From positions 188,501 through 252,500 of the forward strand of contig OZ014411.1 in the NCBI GenBank assembly GCA_963965975.1: DNA of 64,000 nucleotides, read 5' to 3'. The position numbers and the translations under genes were made by a program. Source of the DNA: Xestospongia bergquistia. Its lineage: Eukaryota > Porifera > Demospongiae > Haplosclerida > Petrosiidae. Below the pieces are notes generated by a model. It had not been told where the DNA came from, did no database searches, and saw nothing but the letters and a program-made list of their open reading frames with translations. How positions within the stretch are numbered: the first letter of the stretch is position 1; each line of letters starts with the position of its first letter. This document shows, piece by piece, positions 57,101 to 64,000 of the stretch.

Positions 57101-60100
57101 CTAGCACAAGGAGTAAAACTTTCTGTGAAGTATGAAGCTCAACAATGTCAATTCAATTCATGGTTAATGAGCTGTAAAGAACATTTTGTTTTAAAATGTG
57201 ATTTGACTAGTGATTTTGACCAAACACTCCAAGATCTTACTGTATGTTATAGTTTATTATGATAATACATTTTCTATCATATTGTAGAGCTTTGAAGCTG
57301 AAGTTTCTTCTAAGAGTGAGCATTTAGATGCAACAATCAAGTATGGACAGGCTTTAGAATTATTTGTGTCCAGTAATAATGTGGAGCCTATAACATCTGC
57401 TGTTGCAGGCTATCTTGAATTACAGGATTCCTATGATCACCTAGTTAAACAACTTGACAAGAAGAAAAGTGAACTTGAACACAACATATCTAAAGTGAAA
57501 GATTTGCGGTTAGTGATCTTACCATAAATCACTCAAATATGTAATATCAGATGTTTGTGACATATTGTGTATATAGCATACCAGCATGTTGTTACAAGTC
57601 TATCATTATTCCATTTAGAAAGCAACTAAAAAGTTATTTAGAGAAGCTACAGCATATAAGGAGCATTCTTGGTAACCATAAGCCTCCTCGTCTTTCACCA
57701 GAACGAGTAAAAAAGCAGTTGCAGCACCTTGAGGTTAACTTTATAATTCTACAGAATAATATACTTACCTATAGTGTAACAATAAATTCATTTAATATTT
57801 TTTTATGTAGAAAACCTCATCTGAGTGGGTTGAATTACAATCTCCTCTAGAAAATCTTTTAAAATCTGTTGAAAATTTTGCTAAACATGGTACCATAAAA
57901 ATAATTATTTTAATAAAATATTGTAATTGTGTTCATTAAAGTAATTATGTTCATTTGTCCAATCCTTTTTTTATTTTTAGAAGATGATATTGGAATAAAA
58001 ACAAGTGAACTTTCTACCTGCAATGAAACTATTAAGGCTCTCCTTGATCATTGGAATACTAAGTTGGAAGCTGTACTGGAAGCAACTACTCAGTTTAACA
58101 AAGACTATGAAAGATTTAGTCGTTGGATAATAGGCACCCAAATAAAGTTAAACGCATTAGAAGATGTAGTAGCTTCAGTGGATGGAGTAAAGAAACAGAT
58201 GATGGAAACTGAGGTATATGTTTATCTGCATTATTTTATATAAATATATATGTCTGGTATTGGGTTACTGCAATTTGCTGATTAATTTATTATCATAAAT
58301 TGTCCTGTGCTTTTTTCTTTATATCTCTCTACTTATTTTTCTTTTGTCAGGCTTTGAAAAGTGAAATAATTCAACATCACCAATCACTTCAACAGTTACT
58401 GAAGCATGGACGAGAGATGATGAGTGAAGCTTCACCAGAGGATCATGCAAAAACAAGTGATCGTTTAGCACATGCACAAATAAATTATGATATTATGAAG
58501 AAACAAGTCTCTAGTCACCTAAAGACACTGAATGATGGGCTAAAAAATGTAAGTGTAACATTCCTTACATTGGTATTATTTAAGGCACAAAAATTAGTGT
58601 TTACTACTGTGCTATTTATAGTGAGAATGTCTATGGCTTTAATTTTTAGACTCTAACCAATTTACTAGGAATATACATTTATATAAAACCTCTGTAACAT
58701 GTTCAGATCACAGTTACTATACTCTAACAGGTGTATTAAAATTTAAAATGGCTAAAGAGAGCTTTGGAATAATAATTTACATTTCCTTTTTTTTTCTGTC
58801 ATTTACTCCTACATCATTCTGTGTATTTCTATATACATGCATATATATATGTGTATCTGCATGTATCATGATTCTTTATATTCCAAATTTCAATATTTTA
58901 AACATTAAAATCACTCTTAAAAATTATGTGTTGACCACACACTTTATATGATCATGCTGCTTAACTTTATGATAAAGAAATTATAATATTAGTCATGACT
59001 TGCTGCATAAGTTGGTTTTCTCTTCATTTAGTCTGAAGACTTTTTGAAATCCTATAATGAAGTCATTCAGAACATTGAGGTAATTTCAACTGATATGGAC
59101 ACAATTCCAGGTGTAGGAACAAATATGGAAACAGTTAAAAAGCAACTTGAACATTTAAAGGTAACAATGTACTTACATTATCACATAATTGATAAATTCA
59201 TTTTGTTATGTATCCATCACATTTTTCTTTAAGTCATTGATGTCGAATCTTTATTAACAGGAACTTGAGACAAAGCTGCGACAAATTAAACCAATAATAA
59301 CTGGCTGTAACACGAAAGGGAAACACCTCAAAGAATCTTGTCATCGTGATCCTTGGGTAGATACAAAACTAATTGAAGTGAATACAAAATGGAAGGAGCT
59401 CCAATCCTTATGTGATTCAAGGCAAAATCAGTTGGAGACTGCTCTTTTGCAATTAGGACAGTTCCAAGAGGCTCTTACTGAATTGTCAGAGTGGATAGAT
59501 GAGAACACAGATGTTTGGGGAGGGAGAGAGATATCTGTTGTTCTTTTAGAAGACTTGGAAAGTTTTCAAAATGAATTGGAGGTATATCGGAAAAAATTAG
59601 ATAATAATGCATGATAGCAGGAAGTGAAATTTAAGTTTGTGGTTACAAAAGTATCATTTGAAGTTGTTATTTGAAATAATGTGCAATTTTAGTGTTAATG
59701 AAATCTATTATGTATTTATTGATAGGTTTTGCAATCAGAGATTGTCAAGAAAGGTGTCAGTGTTCAATCTTTAAAGGAGATTGATATCACTGGTAGCAGT
59801 GATGGTTCTAGTTTGGAGATCTCAATCAAATTCAAGGAATTCATTAAGAAGTGAGTACATCTGTCCAGTCATCTAAGCAAATCTTTTGTCATTTTTCTAT
59901 AAAAATCATTCATTATTGTAACCTTACAGATGGGAGTCTCTTAATAAGCTGACAAATGAAAAACAAAAAATCCTTTCAACAACAATTAAACAAGCTCGTT
60001 CTTTCCATACCAAATTAAAAAGGATAGTGGATCAATTAAACAAATCAGAAGAGCAGTCCATTCAGGACTGGACACCACATGGTCTTCCAGAGACTTGTCA

Positions 60101-63100
60101 AATTGATTTAAAGGAACACAAAAAGTTCATGAATGAAGTATTAGTAAAAGATTTAATTGAGGAATTGAAGACAGAGGCCGAGACTCTTAAAAGTCAGGGC
60201 ATTGCCAGTGATCAAGAAACTATAGATGGTTTGATATTGGAAGTTGAAAAGAGAATGACTGATATTGTTGCAAATATGGAAGAAAAACAGGTATGATTCA
60301 GAAAGAATGAACAAATATTGAAGTAATAGTCAATGTTGTTCTAGAATTTTTATTGTAATCAAGTTATCAAATAAAATCATGCCCCACTACTACAATATGA
60401 TAATAATTGACAATAATGCTTACACAAAACATTTAAATGCAACCTGTATATACCTTCTACATACAATGCCAATATTACTCTGTTTTTGAAATTGTTACTT
60501 TAACTTTAGACTCAACTAGAGAAGGCTAAAGAAGATGCTGATGAGTTTGACAAATTACATAATACCCTGAGAGACCAGTTACACCAGTTAGATAAACAAT
60601 TTCAAGATCATTTAGTGAATCAAACAGATTTTCAATCTGTTAAACTACAGCTCCAAAGTCACACAGTAAGTCTACATAAACAGATTGTAAGCAGAACAAT
60701 AAAAACAACAATGCTTCATTTGTGGTTTGTTTAATTCTAGACTTTAATGAAGCAGTTAGAAGAGTTAAAGTCTCATGTTAAGGTGGTAGAAGCCAGAGGA
60801 CTTGATCTAGTGGAGAACTGCACTAAAGAAGATGGAGATAGTATAAAGGCAAAATTGAAAGCTTTCAGGTAAATATAGATATACTAATGGATGAATGGTC
60901 AGATAAAGAGGTTGTTCAATAGATTTGTGGATGTATGTATGGATAGGCCAGAGATAAATGGACTATGATCATCTATTTGATCTTTCTTTAGGGCTTATTA
61001 TGACGAACTACACAGTAATTCTCTCTCTCAATTGTCTAATATTAAAGAAAGTTTGTTAACTCATGGACAATTTGAACATGCATATAATGATCTAAACGGA
61101 TCGCTATCCAAACTTTGGGTCCAATTACAGAATCCAGAACCTATTACTGGACAGTTGGATCATATCACTGATTTACTTGACAAACATCAAGTTAGTAGAA
61201 ACTTTTAATCATGCCCTCTATTCATCCATCATCTAATATTATTATGTTTACAATGAATGATACCGATGCTAGATAGACTACAATGACAAGGAATTGGTAA
61301 AAGCTCTTTACAGAACTACCTTTTCTTTAAAGTTGTAGATGCAGACATTTTCTTTCATTTTCATCATAAAAATCTAAGCTATTGGTAATAGTAATTGCAT
61401 TGTATTTATTTCAATGTCATAGATGCTTTTTTTTATCCTGGCAATGCTTCCACAACTTTTGAGGTAGTGTCTTAAAATTGTGTTTGTTACCATTTATACC
61501 CAGTTGGTCAATATCCTAAGCAGTACCATAGAGTTCCAAGTTAAGAGAGTCATACTTTTTAGACTAGAAATGACCTATAATTAAAGCAATGGACTTTTTT
61601 GATTAAGTGCCATACATTACCACATTATCTCTCTCTCACACACTCTCTCTCTTTACATATATGGACTACCACCAAATTTATTGTTATTGTTATTGATTCT
61701 TAACCAAAGTTAGTTGTTTTGTTTGTTTACTCAATTTAGACTCTGAGAAAGGAAATCAGTGCTTTTATCATCAACTATGAATCATTGACAAAGGTTGGTA
61801 GAAAACTAATGGAGTCAGATGTAGAAGACAAAAAAGACCTTGAAAGGAAATTAACAGATCTTCAACAAGATAAGGAAAGTGTGGAGAAGATGTCAAATGA
61901 TTTACAAAAAAAACTTGAAGAAGCTAAAAAGAAGGTATATACTAATTCTTAATGCTAAATAGTGTAGCCGTAGTCAATACATTTAAGATTGTATTTGCTA
62001 ATTTAGTGCTATATGCAGTTGAAAGGTAGTATTACAGATGCTTTCAAACATATCATAAAGGTGTATGCAGTAGACTATAATCAAGATTGTTTATTAATAT
62101 ATATATATAATGCTGTACTTTATGCTTTTCTTATGAGACATTCTTCTCTTAGTTGCTTCAATTTGAGTCCCAGGTTCAACCTTTTAATTCTTGGGTGAAC
62201 AAAGTCCTTTTAACTTTGGATGACTCAGAGCCAATATATGGTGATGTATCCATTGTCAATGAAAGAATGGATAATCATAAGGTATAGCTATTGTAAAATG
62301 TATATGATACTAGAATGAATGTGTTTGCATGAAATATATTTATCTTTAAACTACAACTGACTTGATACTGTCTTGAAAATCTTGAATATATCTAGGACAT
62401 TGAATTGAAATAGTTGTTGTATTTGCATGTCTTTGATACAGTCTTTAATTAAAGTAGTGTCAAATCCTTCCTTACAACTTTATTCTTTTTACAATGTTTG
62501 TTGTTTTAGGCTTTTCAGGAAGATCTTGAATCTCATCAGAAAAGTATTGATGCCATAAATGCATCAGGAAGAAATATAATGGAAAATGTACTTGATAATT
62601 CATCAGCCATTAAGGATGAATTAGATGAACTTAATACAATGTGGGAAGATGTCTGTAATAAATCTACTCTGAAACTTGCCAGACTTATGGAAGCAATGAA
62701 AGTGAGTGTTCAATCTCCACATAACCAAAGTATATTTCTGAATTTGGGGGCCATATTTTCTTAATATGAAACTTTGCCTGTTACTTAGATAATATACAGT
62801 TTTGAAAGAGATTGTAATATCATGTATTCACTGATCTATTCATTCATATATCTTCTCTATCTATATATATATACACATTAAAGAAAGCCACTGACTTTAG
62901 TCAAGGTGTTCAAGACATATTAGATTGGGTAAAAGAGATGGAGACATCACTGGAAATGATGGCTCCACCAACCTTTAATATGACAGAATCTCAAGAACAG
63001 AATAAAGAACAAGATGTAAGCTTTAACTTTTATATTTTTAGGTTTTGGTTTGAGCACAATGAGAAATAATAACAACTTCTACAACTTAAATTTTAAATTT

Positions 63101-63917
63101 TAAATTGTTATGTGTTAAACGTTTATGACTTATACAATTTTGTCGATGAAATTAATGACATTAATCCACTAATATCTTGACAACTTTCTATCTTATAGAC
63201 TTTAAAGAAAAAGATGTTAGAAAAACAATTACAATATGAAGAAGTCTTACAAGCAGGCTTAAGTCTGAGTCAACTGGCTCAACCTCAAGCAGACACAATT
63301 TTTCAGCAATTAGAGCAACTAAAACAAAATTGGGCAGAGCTTAAGGCTAAAATGAATGCTCGCAGTGAACAGCTGGCATCTATTATGTTGGAAATTCATG
63401 GATTACAAGATATATTAAAACCATTCTCTTTGTGGTTGTGTGAGGCAGAAGAGACAATGACCTATGCTGAGAGTATTCCTATTGGAAATGACTTGAAGAT
63501 GGTAGATCAACAATTAGCTAAACACAAAGTACGTAATAAGGAGTGCTTTGTCAAATTTGACCTTGAGATGGACATCATGACAAGCCTTGAATGTTAAATT
63601 AGTACTTTAGTCAAAATATTGTCTTAAAACTATTTGAAGCATATTACATGCAATTGTCAATCAATGATTTTTTATACATTTTCATATTTCTTTTTTAAAT
63701 ATTAGTCATTTCAAGAGGAAATAGCTACACATCAGCCTAATATGGATGCCCTTAAGCAACGAAGATCAAGTGTGTCATCTCAGACCAACACAACAGATGT
63801 AAGTGGTACAATTGATCAGCTATATAAGCGATGGCAAAGCCTTCAAAAGAGATCATCTGAGTATTATAAACAACTACAAAAGGAACATGAAAGACTGGAA
63901 TTTATTACTGTTGAAAG
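51173..63917 (+). CDS. Giant spectrin-repeat protein, 5' part (continues past the window)
   Basis: At least 33 exons join in phase. Examples are 51173-51364, 51692-51832, 51882-52055, 52167-52349, 52633-52782, 52959-53552, 53714-53876, 54319-54554, 54668-55000, 56299-56778, 56921-57241, 59261-59581, 59930-60290 and 63199-63528, with the last seen at 63706-63917 (phase 2, open at the right). Over 2359 codons are present, almost all alpha-helical coiled repeats of about 105-110 residues. They show the W-containing helix A motif (FFIWLKDVEERI, FDWLEETISKF, FSLWLCEAEETM) and LNDKWADL / LKQNWAELKAK. This is the layout of nesprin, dystonin/MACF or dystrophin rods. No actin-binding CH domain, plakin domain or ankyrin repeats precede it. 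The ATG at 51173 is the only start found; an upstream phase-2 exon cannot be excluded. Likely a cytoskeletal linker or scaffold. Confidence 0.85.
61191..61739 (+). other. Long intron of the spectrin-repeat gene
   Basis: The longest intron seen in this gene, about 550 bp, with a CT-rich run near 61627-61652 and no coding sequence. Confidence 0.6.
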
Positions 63918-64000
63918 GTTTGTAAAATATTCTATCATTTGAATTAATGTTAGAGTAAAGTGTGTATATTGTAATTATAAAACTATTATCACTGTGGTAA

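Overview
The window looks like nuclear DNA of an early-branching animal, most likely a demosponge (my guess is an Amphimedon-type genome). The DNA is AT-rich. Introns are short with GT-AG ends. The protein families are animal ones: a PARP14-like enzyme, death-fold/LRR proteins, an ankyrin-ZU5-death protein, and a giant spectrin-repeat protein. No prokaryotic operon structure, tRNA, rRNA or CRISPR array was seen. All exon joins were worked out by hand from splice signals and phase, without transcript data.

Layout. (1) 1-2440: an unrecognised open exon at the left edge, then repeats. (2) 2441-9501, +: a five-exon gene for a 2009-residue PARP14-like protein (RRM, KH-like region, macro domain, three WWE, PARP catalytic domain). 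(3) 9502-16228: gene-poor, with a GC-rich hairpin island, MITE-like repeats, a fragment holding the convergent 3' ends of DRC4/GAS8 (+) and an ADP-ribosylglycohydrolase (-), and a decayed gene of unknown family. (4) 16229-26045, -: a gene for a secreted beta-helix/multi-pass membrane protein. It is split by a 5.55-kb CACTA-like (CMC) DNA transposon at 19804-25355. Removing the transposon and one TA target duplication restores one 1420-codon frame. The transposon holds two divergent genes: a damaged tnp2-type transposase (+) and an intact-looking six-exon SAM-domain gene (-). (5) 26046-32300: AT-rich, repeat-laden DNA with coding relics. (6) 32323-36741, -: a ten-exon gene for an 847-residue death domain/CARD-like/coiled-coil/LRR protein. 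A broken copy of part of its third exon lies just downstream. (7) 36742-44300: dispersed repeats with a recurring coding relic, including a roughly 2.1-kb tandem duplication. (8) 44512-50995, +: a fourteen-exon ankyrin/ZU5-like/death-domain gene. (9) 51173 to past the right edge, +: a spectrin-repeat gene with at least 33 exons and more than 2359 codons.

Themes. Two genes carry death-fold domains and look like innate-immune or cell-death adaptors. The PARP14-like gene is a predicted mono-ADP-ribosyltransferase, a class often linked to antiviral defence. An ADP-ribosylhydrolase relic lies 2.5 kb from it, but the two pieces look like a displaced duplicate, so I infer no functional cluster. The clearest novelty is the transposon: its SAM-domain passenger gene, and its frame-perfect insertion into a membrane-protein gene.
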